Positions 14,799 through 23,787 are shown, counted from the first letter of the stretch. The stretch is 64,000 nucleotides of DNA from UBA1181 sp045226255 (GCA_045226255.1 JBGVCG010000022.1:62001-126000), one strand, 5' to 3'. Translations and numbers: made by a program. The notes: a model not told the origin generated them from the sequence alone.

Positions 14799-17066
14799 TT
14801 ATTCTTTCCGTAGTCTCTCCGCTGCCTCCACAAGGTTCCTGAGGCTTGCGGTCGTCTCCGTTTCGCCACGGGTCTTGAGTCCGCAATCTGGGTTCACCCA
14901 TACGTTCTCCTTGTCTACCTTAGCGATGATCTTGTGCAGGGCATCGACGATCTCCTCCACCGACGGAACACGTGGGGAGTGGATGTCATAAACGCCCGGA
15001 CCTACCTGCGTGCGGAAATTCGACTCCTTGATAGCATCCAACAACTTGAGGTCTGAACGGCTCGCCTCGAAGGTGATGACATCCGCATCCATCGCATCGA
15101 TGTCCTTGATGATGTCGCCGAACTCACTGTAGCACATGTGCGTGTGGATCTGCGTCTCCGGCTTCACCTTAGCGTGCACCAAACGGAAGGCTGGAATCGC
15201 CCAATCCAAGTACTCGCTGTGCCAATCGCTCTTCCGCAACGGAAGCTTCTCACGAAGGGCCGCCTCGTCGATTTGGATGATCTTGATACCGTTCTTTTCG
15301 AGGTCAAGCACCTCGTCACGGATGGCGAGACCAATCTGTTGCGCCTGCTCCTTCAGGGAGACATCCTCACGTGGGAACGACCAGTTCAGGATGGTGACAG
15401 GTCCCGTGAGCATTCCCTTGACCGGCTTGTTGGTCTTGCTCTGCGCGAAAACAGACCATTCCACCGTGATTGGTGCGCTGCGATGAATGTCGCCCCACAC
15501 TACCGGTGGCTTGACGCAGCGTGTACCGTAGCTCTGCACCCATGCGTTCTGGGTGAAGATGAAGCCGTCCAGGTTATTACCGAAGTACTCCACCATGTCG
15601 TTGCGCTCAAACTCACCGTGCACCAAGACGTCCAGTCCGAGGCGCTCCTGCAGTGCGATGCACTCGGAGATCTTCTTGCGGTTGAACTCCTTGTACTGTT
15701 CGGCCGAGATGGAACCCTTCTTGAAGGCGGCTCTATTGGCGCGCACGTCCGCCGTCTGCGGGAAGGAGCCGATGGTCGTAGTAGGGTAAGGAGGCAGTTT
15801 GAAGACATCCTTCTGGATCTTCTTGCGTTCGCCTCGTTCCGGCAGACGGGTGAAGTCAGCTTCGGACAACTTGCCTAATGCTTGTTGAACACTGCTGTTC
15901 TTCTGGACGCGCTCCTCTCCGAAAAGAGCTTTGTTCTGTTTGCGTTTTTCTTCGTCTTGGCTAGCGAGGTCGCTGAGCTCGACGATCTTCTCCTCCGCGA
16001 AGGCAAGGTGCTTCTTGATGCTCTCCGACAGGATGTTCTCGGAATCCACTGTGTACGGAACGTGCAGCAATGAGCAGGAGGTGCCTATCACGATGTTCTG
16101 TGGGTCAACATATTCCCCGATTTTTCCTAATATTGCGTTCTTCTTCTCGTATTCGCTTCGCCAGATGTTCTTTCCGTTCACCACACCTGCGAAGAGAAGC
16201 GTGTTCTTAGGGAAACCAGACTTCAGGAGGTCGAGCGACTTCTTCCCTTCGATGAAGTCCAAACCGATACCGTCGAAGCCTAGGGAAGTCAGTTCGGCGT
16301 ACACGTCGCGCACGTCCCCGAAATAGGTCTGCAACGAAACCTTCAACCCAGTCGCATGAATTTTCTCCACGAGGGTCACGTAGATCTTTTTGAAAAGGCT
16401 CTTCTCCTTCTCGCTCATGTCGAAGACGAGCGCAGGCTCCGCGATGGAGATCCATTCCGCACCCGCCTTGCGGAGCTGCTCGGCGAGTTGCGCATAGGCG
16501 TTCAGGGCGTCCTCCACGAAATCCTCCGCCTTCAAGCCTCCGCTGTAGTTCGACAGACGCAGGAAGGTGTAGATACCGATGAGGCTCGGAACCGTCTGTA
16601 TGCCGGCCGCCTTCGCTTCGTTGTACTCGAAGAGAGGCTTAGGGTTGTTGGCGAGTTGGATCTTCGTTTGTCCGTCAATCGAAGGCACAATGTAGTGGTA
16701 GTTGGTGTTGAACCACTTCTTCATAGGAAGCGCCTTGACATCGCCCTTCGCCCCCTGATATCCGTGCGCCACAGCGAAGTAGGTCTCCAGGTCGCTGAGG
16801 TTCAATTGTTTGTATCTGTCAGGAATGACACTGAGCAAAAATGCGGTGTCGAGTAGATTGTCGTAAAAAGAGAAGTCGTTCGAAGGGATGAACGAAATGC
16901 CAGCCTTCTGTTGCTTCTCCCAGCCATATAAGCGTATCGCTGCGGCTGTCTTCTTTAGCTCCTCCTCAGAGATCTCTCCCTTGAAGAACTTTTCGCTCGC
17001 GAATTTGAGTTCGCGGTTTTTCCCGATGCGTGGGAATCCAATTACTGATGTTTTTCTCAATGTCAT
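14799..17066 (-). CDS. metE: Cobalamin-independent methionine synthase
   Basis: The 755-residue enzyme transfers a methyl group from 5-methyltetrahydropteroyl-triglutamate to homocysteine to form methionine. The start is the ATG at 17066 (MTLRKTSVIGFPRIGKNREL); the longer frame starts with TTG. Its length equals that of the E. coli enzyme. Zinc ligands are visible in the C-terminal half: His and Cys in THMCYSEF and Cys in NPDCGLKTR. The N-terminal half is a degenerate copy of the same barrel, as in the family. It is divergent from a LysR regulator gene across 120 bases, the layout of metE/metR pairs. No riboswitch was recognised in this gap. Confidence 0.97.
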   Translation of the reverse strand: MTLRKTSVIGFPRIGKNRELKFASEKFFKGEISEEELKKTAAAIRLYGWEKQQKAGISFIPSNDFSFYDNLLDTAFLLSVIPDRYKQLNLSDLETYFAVAHGYQGAKGDVKALPMKKWFNTNYHYIVPSIDGQTKIQLANNPKPLFEYNEAKAAGIQTVPSLIGIYTFLRLSNYSGGLKAEDFVEDALNAYAQLAEQLRKAGAEWISIAEPALVFDMSEKEKSLFKKIYVTLVEKIHATGLKVSLQTYFGDVRDVYAELTSLGFDGIGLDFIEGKKSLDLLKSGFPKNTLLFAGVVNGKNIWRSEYEKKNAILGKIGEYVDPQNIVIGTSCSLLHVPYTVDSENILSESIKKHLAFAEEKIVELSDLASQDEEKRKQNKALFGEERVQKNSSVQQALGKLSEADFTRLPERGERKKIQKDVFKLPPYPTTTIGSFPQTADVRANRAAFKKGSISAEQYKEFNRKKISECIALQERLGLDVLVHGEFERNDMVEYFGNNLDGFIFTQNAWVQSYGTRCVKPPVVWGDIHRSAPITVEWSVFAQSKTNKPVKGMLTGPVTILNWSFPREDVSLKEQAQQIGLAIRDEVLDLEKNGIKIIQIDEAALREKLPLRKSDWHSEYLDWAIPAFRLVHAKVKPETQIHTHMCYSEFGDIIKDIDAMDADVITFEASRSDLKLLDAIKESNFRTQVGPGVYDIHSPRVPSVEEIVDALHKIIAKVDKENVWVNPDCGLKTRGETETTASLRNLVEAAERLRKE

Positions 17067-17124
17067 ATACTCTTTTCTTTGGTTTAATTTTGTTTTTTGC
17101 AAAGTTCTACCTTTTTTTGCAATT

Positions 17125-17165
17125 GGGAAAATACTAATTTTTATACGTTGACGATAGTTTTTCCC
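17125..17165. promoter_or_regulatory. Inverted repeat between metE and the LysR gene, possible operator
   Basis: GGGAAAA (17125-17131) and TTTTCCC (17159-17165) are separated by 27 bases in the 120-base divergent intergenic region. LysR-type proteins commonly bind such spaced inverted repeats. No good TAnnTTTG was found for either gene. Confidence 0.35.
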
Positions 17166-17186
17166 TATGGTAAAATAGAAGGATAT

Positions 17187-18092
17187 ATGACTTTACAACA
17201 GTTGAAGTATGTTGTCGCGGTGGCTGACACGCGCAACATAACGGAGGCCGCCAAGCGGGTCTTCATCTCTCAGCCGAGTTTGACGGCGTCCATTCAAGAG
17301 CTTGAGAATGAAATGAATATCGTTATTTTTAACCGTTCCAACAAGGGTGTGACCATCACCAACGAGGGGGATGAGTTCCTGTCGTACGCTAGGCAGGTGT
17401 TGGAGCAGGCCTCCCTGCTGGAGGATCGCTACAAGGGAGGTGCGGGTGGAAACACGATCTTTTCGGTCAGTTGCCAGCACTACTCGTTTGCCGTGAATGC
17501 CTTTGTGGATGTTATCCGTGAGTTCGGAGGGGATAGCTATGATTTCACGTTGCGCGAGACGCAGACCAACGAAATCATCGATGATGTGGCGAAGATGAAG
17601 AGTGAGGTGGGGGTGCTCTATCTCTGCGGAAAGAACGAGAAGGTGTTGCGTAAGTTGTTGAAGAAGAGCAATCTGGTCTTCGAACCGTTGTTCAGCACAC
17701 CGCTCCATGTCTTCCTGTCGGTCAGGAATCCGTTGGCGCAGAAGGAGCGCATCTCGCTGTCGGACCTGAGTCCGTATCCCTACCTCACGTATGAGCAGGG
17801 CGATTTCAACTCGTTCTACTATGCCGAGGAGCCGCTGACCGCCATCGACTTCGATTGCCCGCACAACATCAAGGTGCGTGACCGTGCGACTCTCTTCAAC
17901 CTGCTGATCGGTCTGAACGGGTACACCATCTGTTCGGGTGTCATCAGTACCGAGTTGAATGGGCAGAACATCGTCGCGAGACCCCTTGCGGTCAGCGACC
18001 AAATGACGGTCGGCGTCGTCATAAGGAAGGGCGTTACGCTCTCCCGTTATGGTACGGCCTACATCTCCGCGATTCGGCGGTACTGCATGTAG
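17187..18092 (+). CDS. LysR-family transcriptional regulator
   Basis: The protein has 301 residues from the ATG at 17187. The N-terminal winged helix (MTLQQLKYVVAVADTRNITE, AAKRVFISQPSLTASIQELE) is typical of LysR, followed by a linker helix and a periplasmic-binding-protein-like effector domain from about residue 90. The divergent position beside metE suggests that it controls methionine synthesis in response to a metabolite such as homocysteine, as MetR does; this rests on context only. An upstream frame of 30 residues has no support and covers the divergent region. Confidence 0.93.
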   Translation: MTLQQLKYVVAVADTRNITEAAKRVFISQPSLTASIQELENEMNIVIFNRSNKGVTITNEGDEFLSYARQVLEQASLLEDRYKGGAGGNTIFSVSCQHYSFAVNAFVDVIREFGGDSYDFTLRETQTNEIIDDVAKMKSEVGVLYLCGKNEKVLRKLLKKSNLVFEPLFSTPLHVFLSVRNPLAQKERISLSDLSPYPYLTYEQGDFNSFYYAEEPLTAIDFDCPHNIKVRDRATLFNLLIGLNGYTICSGVISTELNGQNIVARPLAVSDQMTVGVVIRKGVTLSRYGTAYISAIRRYCM

Positions 18093-18428
18093 TGTGTTAT
18101 TATGTGTTAAAAATATGCATTTTTTCATCGAAACATAGCAGCGCATCGAATGGAAATTATACCTTTGCAGATATAGACTCCTACAGGGGGCTCTCACAGA
18201 GGAAATAGCACACAGGGATTTTCACAACAACCCCTCCATGTACTCCAGTCCTCCGTGAGAAATAAATACCCTCGCGGAGAGAAAGAGTTCACGGAGATTC
18301 TTCAATATACCTCTCTCCATACACTCCGTGTCTCCGTGAGAGAGAAATTTACCCTCACGGAGAAAAAGTTCACGGAGAATTACTACAATACACCTTCCTC
18401 CGTGCTCTCCGTGCCTCCATGAGAAGAA
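18093..18428. other. 336-base non-coding gap with promoter-like motif and repeat array
   Basis: No credible frame is present. TACCTTTG at 18160-18167 fits the -7 consensus on the plus strand but has no -33 partner. It points into the 81-base-period repeat array (18170-18425). A non-coding RNA is conceivable but unproven. Confidence 0.5.
18170..18425. repeat. 81-base-period array of CTCCGTGAG/CTCACGGAG units
   Basis: About three units are seen: CTCCGTGAG at 18251 and 18332 and CTCCATGAG at 18415; TTCACGGAG at 18288 and 18369; CTCGCGGAG/CTCACGGAG at 18271 and 18354. The spacing is 81-83 bases. Each CTCCGTGAG can pair with the CTC(A/G)CGGAG about 20 bases downstream as a hairpin. The first unit (18170-18240) is degenerate. 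Confidence 0.8.
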
Positions 18429-19709
18429 CTACCATGCCAATCGGTACCGCTCCTCCTCGATGCTCCACAACGTGGAATCCATCGTGCCCCGCAGTACCCG
18501 CAGCGCATCGTCGTAGGCATGATTGATCCGTTTCTTATCTTTCGGACGTAGCTTGATCACCTCCTTGGGGGTATCGTGCGCCTTCACGACGGGGAGGACC
18601 CCGATATGGTCGGACCGCCAATAGTTGTAGGTGGGTACGACATAGACATTCTTGATGAAGGTGCTGTCCCTCCGCTTCACGACATCCACCTGTAGGATGG
18701 CTCCGATGTCCTTACGTATGCTGTCATGGAAGACTTGGCTGGAGAGGAAGTTCCCTAACGAGTAGGCCACCAGGCTTCGTGGCAGGGAGTCTTCCGCCGG
18801 AAGGATCTCCATGCGCTGGAGGATATGCGGGTGGGCCATCAGGATCAGGTCACAACCCGCCCGGTGGAGCGAGTCGGCCATCCTGCGCTGGTAACGGTTC
18901 GGCTGTTTCTGGTACTCCGTGCCGCAATGCAGGTACGCCACGGTGAAGTCCGCCCCCGCCCGCCGCAGCCGACGGATCGTCTCGCACATGCCACTCACCT
19001 TGGCCGAGTCATATTTGCAGAACTCATTGACCATGAAACGTTTATCCTTAGGCACAAAGACTCCATTCAGGCTATAGGTGTAGCTGCAGAAACCCACCTT
19101 GATACCGTTGCGCTCGACGATGCAGAGCCTTTCCCTCTCTGCGGAGTCGCGCGCTGTGCCATGATGAAGGATATGCAGGGAATCCAACAGATTCAGGGTA
19201 GCCACAACCCCCTCAGGGTACGAATCCATCGTATGGTTGTTGGCGGTCGCTAAGAGGTCGAACCCAGCATCCGCCAAGGTTGCGGCGAAGCAGTCCGGCG
19301 CATTGAAGTAGGGGAAGGAGGCATACCCGTAGACATCCGCCTTGCGTCCCTTATCCTTGCCGGCGAAGACGGTTTCCAGGTTGCCGATCAGGAGGTCGTT
19401 TTCGTCTAGGTAAGATTGTATTTGCTGGAAGACAGGACTGAAATCGAAGGTGTCGGTGTCGTTGCGGTAGGCCTTCTTCATCTGGTAATCATGGACCATG
19501 AGGTCACCCACCGCACCGATGCGGAGCATATGAAGCGGTTCGTCTTCGGGCAATGGCATGGTGTCGGGCATGATGGAGTCGATGCAAAGCGTGTCCGCCT
19601 GCACACTCGTCTTCCCATTTGTGGAATCTCCTTGTCCACAGGAGGTTATGAGAAGAGTGCACAGAAGAGTAATCCATAGAGATATACCAATACCTTTAAC
19701 ACATGCCAT
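18429..19709 (-). CDS. CapA-family lipoprotein (poly-gamma-glutamate capsule synthesis/metallophosphatase-like)
   Basis: The 426-residue protein has a lipoprotein signal ending LITSC, then the CapA fold, which is related to calcineurin-like phosphatases. Motifs in order are GAVGDLMVHD, GNLETVFAG, ANNHTMDSYPEG, VAYLHCGTEYQ, LILMAHPHILQ and YSLGNFLSSQ; the Asp, Asn and His residues are those expected at the metal site. CapA proteins take part in polyglutamate capsule formation in some Firmicutes. No capB/capC is adjacent, so the true substrate here is unknown. It is divergent from the gene at 19822. TATCTTCG on the minus strand (plus 19728-19735) lies 18 bases upstream. Confidence 0.88.
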   Translation of the reverse strand: MACVKGIGISLWITLLCTLLITSCGQGDSTNGKTSVQADTLCIDSIMPDTMPLPEDEPLHMLRIGAVGDLMVHDYQMKKAYRNDTDTFDFSPVFQQIQSYLDENDLLIGNLETVFAGKDKGRKADVYGYASFPYFNAPDCFAATLADAGFDLLATANNHTMDSYPEGVVATLNLLDSLHILHHGTARDSAERERLCIVERNGIKVGFCSYTYSLNGVFVPKDKRFMVNEFCKYDSAKVSGMCETIRRLRRAGADFTVAYLHCGTEYQKQPNRYQRRMADSLHRAGCDLILMAHPHILQRMEILPAEDSLPRSLVAYSLGNFLSSQVFHDSIRKDIGAILQVDVVKRRDSTFIKNVYVVPTYNYWRSDHIGVLPVVKAHDTPKEVIKLRPKDKKRINHAYDDALRVLRGTMDSTLWSIEEERYRLAW

Positions 19710-19769
19710 ATAATGCGTAATTTTCCACGAAGATAAGAAAATATATGGTTAAAATTCGGGAAATATTTG

Positions 19770-19801
19770 TTTGGCGATACCGCATATTTTTGTTACGTTT
19801 G
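19770..19801 (+). promoter_or_regulatory. Promoter of the nuclease-like gene
   Basis: TTTG at 19770-19773, exactly 20 bases, then TACGTTTG at 19794-19801: a full consensus match, 20 bases ahead of the start at 19822. A second -7-like TATTTTTG lies at 19785-19792. Confidence 0.7.
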
Positions 19802-19821
19802 TTTATATAAAGAAAAAAGGC

Positions 19822-20634
19822 ATGTGTGCGGAGATAAGTCATAACCAGGAGAAGAAAGATAAGCGGGAGTGGGCGATTATTCAGATGTTTCGTTCTTCCT
19901 GCCCCACCTTCCCGATAGGCGATCTGAAGAAATCGGAGGCGCCCGACTTCCTTTTGCAGACGGACAAGCGGTTGTATGGAATTGAACTTACCGAACTGAA
20001 ATACGAGAGGGAGGATAAAGAGTTCAATCTACGCGCACATGAAGATTTCCTCTCCATACTCATGCGGGATGCACAAGCCATCTTCGAAAGTAAGCATAAG
20101 TTCAAGCTGATTGTCGATGTCCATTTCACCAATGAACTCAGTGATACGGTCTCGTCGATGGACGACGACTTGCGCTCCATTATCCGTCAGGATTTTGCGG
20201 AGACCATCGTCAAGTTGGTGGAAGATAACCTACCGGAGGCGACGGGCATCCAATATAAGATAGATCGCACCTCCAAGTATGGGTTCCAGAATCTCCCGCA
20301 GAAAATCGAGTGCATCAATATCAAGAACGTGACCGGCCGGTGGTACGACGGATTGTGGTACGCAGCCATCTCGGCGAAGGTCAAACCGCTCTCCATCGCC
20401 AGCGTTTCGCAAAGGTTGATCGCGAAGGAGTGGAAACTGAAGAAATACAATCCTATCTGCGACGAGCAGTGGTTGATCATCATACAAAACAGTTTCCTGA
20501 TGTCCAGCTCCTATAACCCGCTCACGGCGAGCGAGGCATTGGCCCATAAATACAAGAGCACTTTCGATAAAGTGTATGTGTTTGAGCGCAGTGCGGGCAG
20601 CGTTTCTCTTTTAAAAACAGAAAAATATGATTAG
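19822..20634 (+). CDS. Uncharacterised protein with a possible PD-(D/E)XK-like motif
   Basis: The protein has 270 residues from the ATG at 19822, which follows AGAAAAAAGG and a good promoter; the upstream 17-residue extension would cover the promoter. It has no signal peptide. APDFLLQTDKRLYGIELTEL (about residues 40-60) resembles the PD...(D/E)x(K/T) core of restriction-like nuclease folds, and a basic region follows. This is only a motif-level similarity, and no partner methylase or toxin is adjacent. It lies divergent from capA-like and just before a PCMD lipoprotein gene with no obvious link. Confidence 0.7.
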   Translation: MCAEISHNQEKKDKREWAIIQMFRSSCPTFPIGDLKKSEAPDFLLQTDKRLYGIELTELKYEREDKEFNLRAHEDFLSILMRDAQAIFESKHKFKLIVDVHFTNELSDTVSSMDDDLRSIIRQDFAETIVKLVEDNLPEATGIQYKIDRTSKYGFQNLPQKIECINIKNVTGRWYDGLWYAAISAKVKPLSIASVSQRLIAKEWKLKKYNPICDEQWLIIIQNSFLMSSSYNPLTASEALAHKYKSTFDKVYVFERSAGSVSLLKTEKYD

Positions 20635-20662
20635 ATTCGCGGTGCATTGATTACGACACGGA

Positions 20663-21793
20663 ATGACTACAATGACGAAACGAATAGCGACGATTTTACC
20701 TGTCGCATGCCTGCTCACCGCATGTATCCAGGAGGAACCCTTGAATGCGGAGGCGGACATTCTATCGTGTAAACTCTCATCGGACAAGGATATCCTAATG
20801 GTTCCGGCGGACACGGCGATGCCCATCACCAGCACCACCGAAAACATAGACATACCCGTTCGCGCAGGTGCGGATCTCCATGCCAGGACTCCCCGATTCA
20901 TCATCACGGATGGTGCCACCATCTCTCCGGCCAGCGGCTCACGCCAGGATTTCTCGGAGGGGAAGGCCGTGCGGTATGTAGTGACTTCACAGGATGGGAA
21001 GTGGCACCGTGCGTACCATGTCTCTTACGTCTCCTTCGAACTGACGACCCAATATGCGTTCGAGGATTACGAACTCAATTCCACAGAAAAATACCAAATA
21101 ATCAGCGAGGTGGTCGATGGCCGAACCATGCTCAATTGGTGGGGTACGGGAAACCCAGGGTTTTGTCTCGCCAACTCGCTGGCCACGCCAACCGAGTATC
21201 CGACCGCCATCGTACCAGGGGGAAAGTCGGGTAATTGCCTTCAGCTTGTCACCCGCTCAGCCGGAACGTTCGGTAAGCTGGCGGGGATGCCTATCGCACC
21301 TGGCAACCTTTTCTTGGGTACGTTCGATGTGGCCAGCGCCCTGAAAGCGCCGTTGGAGGCCACCCATTTCGGAATCCCTTTCCGTCAAATACCAAAGGCC
21401 ATCAAAGGGTACTATAAGTTCAAGTCCGGCGAGCAGATGACGAACGGGGAGGGCGAAGAGATATCAGGGAAGGATAACTTCAACATCTATGCGATGCTCT
21501 ATGAGAATACGGACGAAAATGGTAAACAGGTGGTCCTCGACGGCACCAACTCCAACGATAGTCCGTACCTCGTCCTCTATGGTAAGATAGAGGGACAAGG
21601 AGAGGCTGACGAATGGACACCGTTCTCCTTCGACATGAAGGCGATGAACGGAAAGGAACTAGACCCGGAGAAGCTCGCCCAGTTCGGATACAGTTTCTCC
21701 ATCGTATTCTCCTCTAGCTTGAAAGGAGATATCTTTACGGGTGCTGTGGGCAGTACCCTGATGATTGATGATGTGGAGGTTGAATGTAGGTAA
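20663..21793 (+). CDS. PCMD-domain lipoprotein
   Basis: The 376-residue protein starts MTTMTKRIATILPVACLLTA, with Cys next (lipobox LTAC), predicting a lipid-anchored surface or periplasmic protein. An N-terminal beta domain (about 25-130) is followed by YAFEDYEL, WWGTGNPGF and a C-terminal jelly-roll-like region ending STLMIDDVEVE, the pattern of the putative carbohydrate metabolism (PCMD) domain common in Bacteroidota glycan loci. No SusC/SusD or glycoside hydrolase is next to it. It overlaps or abuts the downstream barrel gene at TAATG, so the two are probably translated together. Confidence 0.8.
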   Translation: MTTMTKRIATILPVACLLTACIQEEPLNAEADILSCKLSSDKDILMVPADTAMPITSTTENIDIPVRAGADLHARTPRFIITDGATISPASGSRQDFSEGKAVRYVVTSQDGKWHRAYHVSYVSFELTTQYAFEDYELNSTEKYQIISEVVDGRTMLNWWGTGNPGFCLANSLATPTEYPTAIVPGGKSGNCLQLVTRSAGTFGKLAGMPIAPGNLFLGTFDVASALKAPLEATHFGIPFRQIPKAIKGYYKFKSGEQMTNGEGEEISGKDNFNIYAMLYENTDENGKQVVLDGTNSNDSPYLVLYGKIEGQGEADEWTPFSFDMKAMNGKELDPEKLAQFGYSFSIVFSSSLKGDIFTGAVGSTLMIDDVEVECR

Positions 21794-21807
21794 TGAAAGG
21801 GATTGTG

Positions 21808-22575
21808 ATGAAAAAGAGATGCTTAATAACCATAGGATTCTTTCTGATGACAAGCCTTTGGGGCTCGGTGTCGGCGGACGAGCAGGAGAAGCAGACTCCC
21901 TGCGCATCGTATTTCAACGCCAAACTAGGTTATAGCCTTGGGGGTACGACTCCGTTCCCTATCCCGGCCGAGATCAGGGAAATCAAGGGGTTCAAACCTC
22001 TTTGCAATCTTTCAGCCCAGGCGCTCTATCGGATCGGGATGTCCGAACGCTGGGCCATTCAGCCCGGCTTACGTGTTGAGCGGAAGGGGATGACTTCCGA
22101 TGCCAATGTGAAGAACTACGGCATGACCATCGACGATGGTGAAGGCGGTACCGTATCGGGAAGGTGGACGGGCGACGTCCGCATGACTTCGGATATGCTG
22201 CAGATGACCTTGCCTTTCTCGGCGGTCTTCTGTTGCTCCTCCAGGTGGGACCTTCATGCGGGGCTGTATTTGGGCTTCCTGTTGAGGCATAAGTTCTATG
22301 GGGAGGTCTCTAATGGTTACTTGCGGGAAGGAGATCCGACGGGGGCGAAGATAGAGATAGACGACCAACCGCAGACTTTCGATTTCTCGGAGGAGATGCG
22401 CAACCTCCAGTGGGGAGCAACGTTGGGCGGAGAGTACCATATTTGCCCGAAATTCGGTATATTCGCGGATCTGAACTGGGGGTTCAACGATATTTTCGTG
22501 AAGGATTTCACGACCATCACGTTCGGACTTTATCCAGTCTATGCGACGTTAGGTGTTTCCTACTCGCTGAAATAG
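21808..22575 (+). CDS. Outer-membrane beta-barrel protein (PorT/OmpW-like)
   Basis: The protein has 255 residues from the ATG at 21808, which follows GAAAGGGA; an alternative ATG at 21793 overlaps the upstream stop by one base. The signal peptide (MKKRCLITIGFFLMTSLWGS) is followed by alternating amphipathic strands with terminal aromatic residues (YFNAKLGYSLGG, WAIQPGLRVERKGM, GLYPVYATLGVSYSLK), as in eight-stranded barrels of the outer-membrane beta-barrel family. It is coupled to the PCMD lipoprotein gene upstream and is 64 bases ahead of the PorT-like gene. The substrate or partner is unknown. Confidence 0.8.
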   Translation: MKKRCLITIGFFLMTSLWGSVSADEQEKQTPCASYFNAKLGYSLGGTTPFPIPAEIREIKGFKPLCNLSAQALYRIGMSERWAIQPGLRVERKGMTSDANVKNYGMTIDDGEGGTVSGRWTGDVRMTSDMLQMTLPFSAVFCCSSRWDLHAGLYLGFLLRHKFYGEVSNGYLREGDPTGAKIEIDDQPQTFDFSEEMRNLQWGATLGGEYHICPKFGIFADLNWGFNDIFVKDFTTITFGLYPVYATLGVSYSLK

Positions 22576-22639
22576 ATGATATTATATAATAATTAAAGAG
22601 AAAATACGTTTTAAACCATACATAGGTTAGATTCATATC

Positions 22640-23404
22640 ATGATGAGAAAGATTATTTTTAGCATACTCTTCGTAGGAGCACTCCTGTCCAGTTATTCGA
22701 CGGCTAAGGCTGAATATGCGCATGGCAGAACGCTAAATCTTATCAATGCCGATAACAGGTTGTATCACTTCGGTTTCATATTGGGACTTAACTCCATGGA
22801 CTTTAACGTGACCAATTCCGCTGTGCCATGCACTCCGGGTGGGGAGATATGGACGGAGGAGAGTGAAGAGGTGCCAGAGATATGGTATGGTGAGGATACG
22901 AAGATGTCTCCGGGTTTCTCTGTCGGAATCATTTCGGACTTGCGCATCTTCTCATGGTTGGACCTGCGTTTCACCCCAACCCTTTTCTTTAACTCCCGCC
23001 AACTTTGTTTTATGACTGCGGAGGGCTTGGAACGGGAGAATGGTAAGGTGACCGTCCAGTCTAATATGATGGAGTTCCCGCTCACGCTTAAATTCCGTGG
23101 ACAAAGGAAGAACAACTATCGTCCGTACTTGTTGGCGGGTGGTGCGTTCACGGTCGACATGGGCCGTTCGAGCGAAGACCCTATTATGCTGAAACAAATC
23201 GATTACGGTGTGGAGGTCGGCTTGGGCCTTGATTTCTATTTGCCTTATTTCAAGCTTGCGCCTGAACTGAAATTCTACTTCGGATTGGGTGACGTGCTGA
23301 ATCGTGATAGGCCGGAGATCGCTAATATGGAGGATCTGAAATTCACTCACGCCATGTCTCGATTGACGTCTCGACTGATCATCTTGAACTTTAACTTCGA
23401 GTAA
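22640..23404 (+). CDS. porT: PorT-family outer-membrane barrel, probable T9SS component
   Basis: The 254-residue protein has a signal peptide (MMRKIIFSILFVGALLSSYS) and then LYHFGFILGLNSMDFNVTNS, the N-terminal pattern of PorT proteins, followed by beta-barrel strands (FTPTLFFNSRQLCF, LDFYLPYFKLAPELKFYFGL). In Porphyromonas gingivalis PorT is needed for type IX secretion and probably sits in the outer membrane. The length is close to that protein (about 244 residues). It fits with the several T9SS-type sorting domains in this window. Assignment as the true T9SS PorT rather than a paralogue is likely but not certain. Confidence 0.82.
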   Translation: MMRKIIFSILFVGALLSSYSTAKAEYAHGRTLNLINADNRLYHFGFILGLNSMDFNVTNSAVPCTPGGEIWTEESEEVPEIWYGEDTKMSPGFSVGIISDLRIFSWLDLRFTPTLFFNSRQLCFMTAEGLERENGKVTVQSNMMEFPLTLKFRGQRKNNYRPYLLAGGAFTVDMGRSSEDPIMLKQIDYGVEVGLGLDFYLPYFKLAPELKFYFGLGDVLNRDRPEIANMEDLKFTHAMSRLTSRLIILNFNFE

Positions 23405-23424
23405 AGGAGTTCAATTTGTCACAT

Positions 23425-23787
23425 ATGTTCCCTTACAACACAACAGACAAACTCATTTTTGTCAACATAAAAAACTCATTCGAGGCAATGCAACGAAGTG
23501 AGACGAAAAATCCTTTGTATCGCAAAAATCTTTACGATTGCACTGTGAAATATTGGCGTATCGCAAACGAAAAAGCCTTATCAGCCACTCATATCCTCGG
23601 ATGCTATAATGGCAAGGTGGTTGAAGTTGTTCGAATAAATAGTGTCCGGCCTGTAACATCCGGAGAATATACGGGCAGAAAGGTGTTTGAAGGTGTTGAA
23701 CAACCTGATTCTACTTACATAGGCTTAGATCTTCATGAGGTTTTTGATACCTTGGCGAATTTCAATACAAAATACTGGAATCTGTAG
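23425..23787 (+). CDS. Uncharacterised 120-residue protein
   Basis: The protein has 120 residues from the ATG at 23425. AGGAG at 23405-23409 is better spaced for an in-frame TTG at 23416, which would add three residues, so the start is open. There is no signal or membrane segment. The most conserved-looking part is YWRIANEKALSATHILGCYN with GKVVEVVRINSV and GRKVFEGV, a pattern I recall from small single-domain hypothetical proteins but cannot assign. It lies 20 bases after porT and converges on aat. Confidence 0.65.
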   Translation: MFPYNTTDKLIFVNIKNSFEAMQRSETKNPLYRKNLYDCTVKYWRIANEKALSATHILGCYNGKVVEVVRINSVRPVTSGEYTGRKVFEGVEQPDSTYIGLDLHEVFDTLANFNTKYWNL

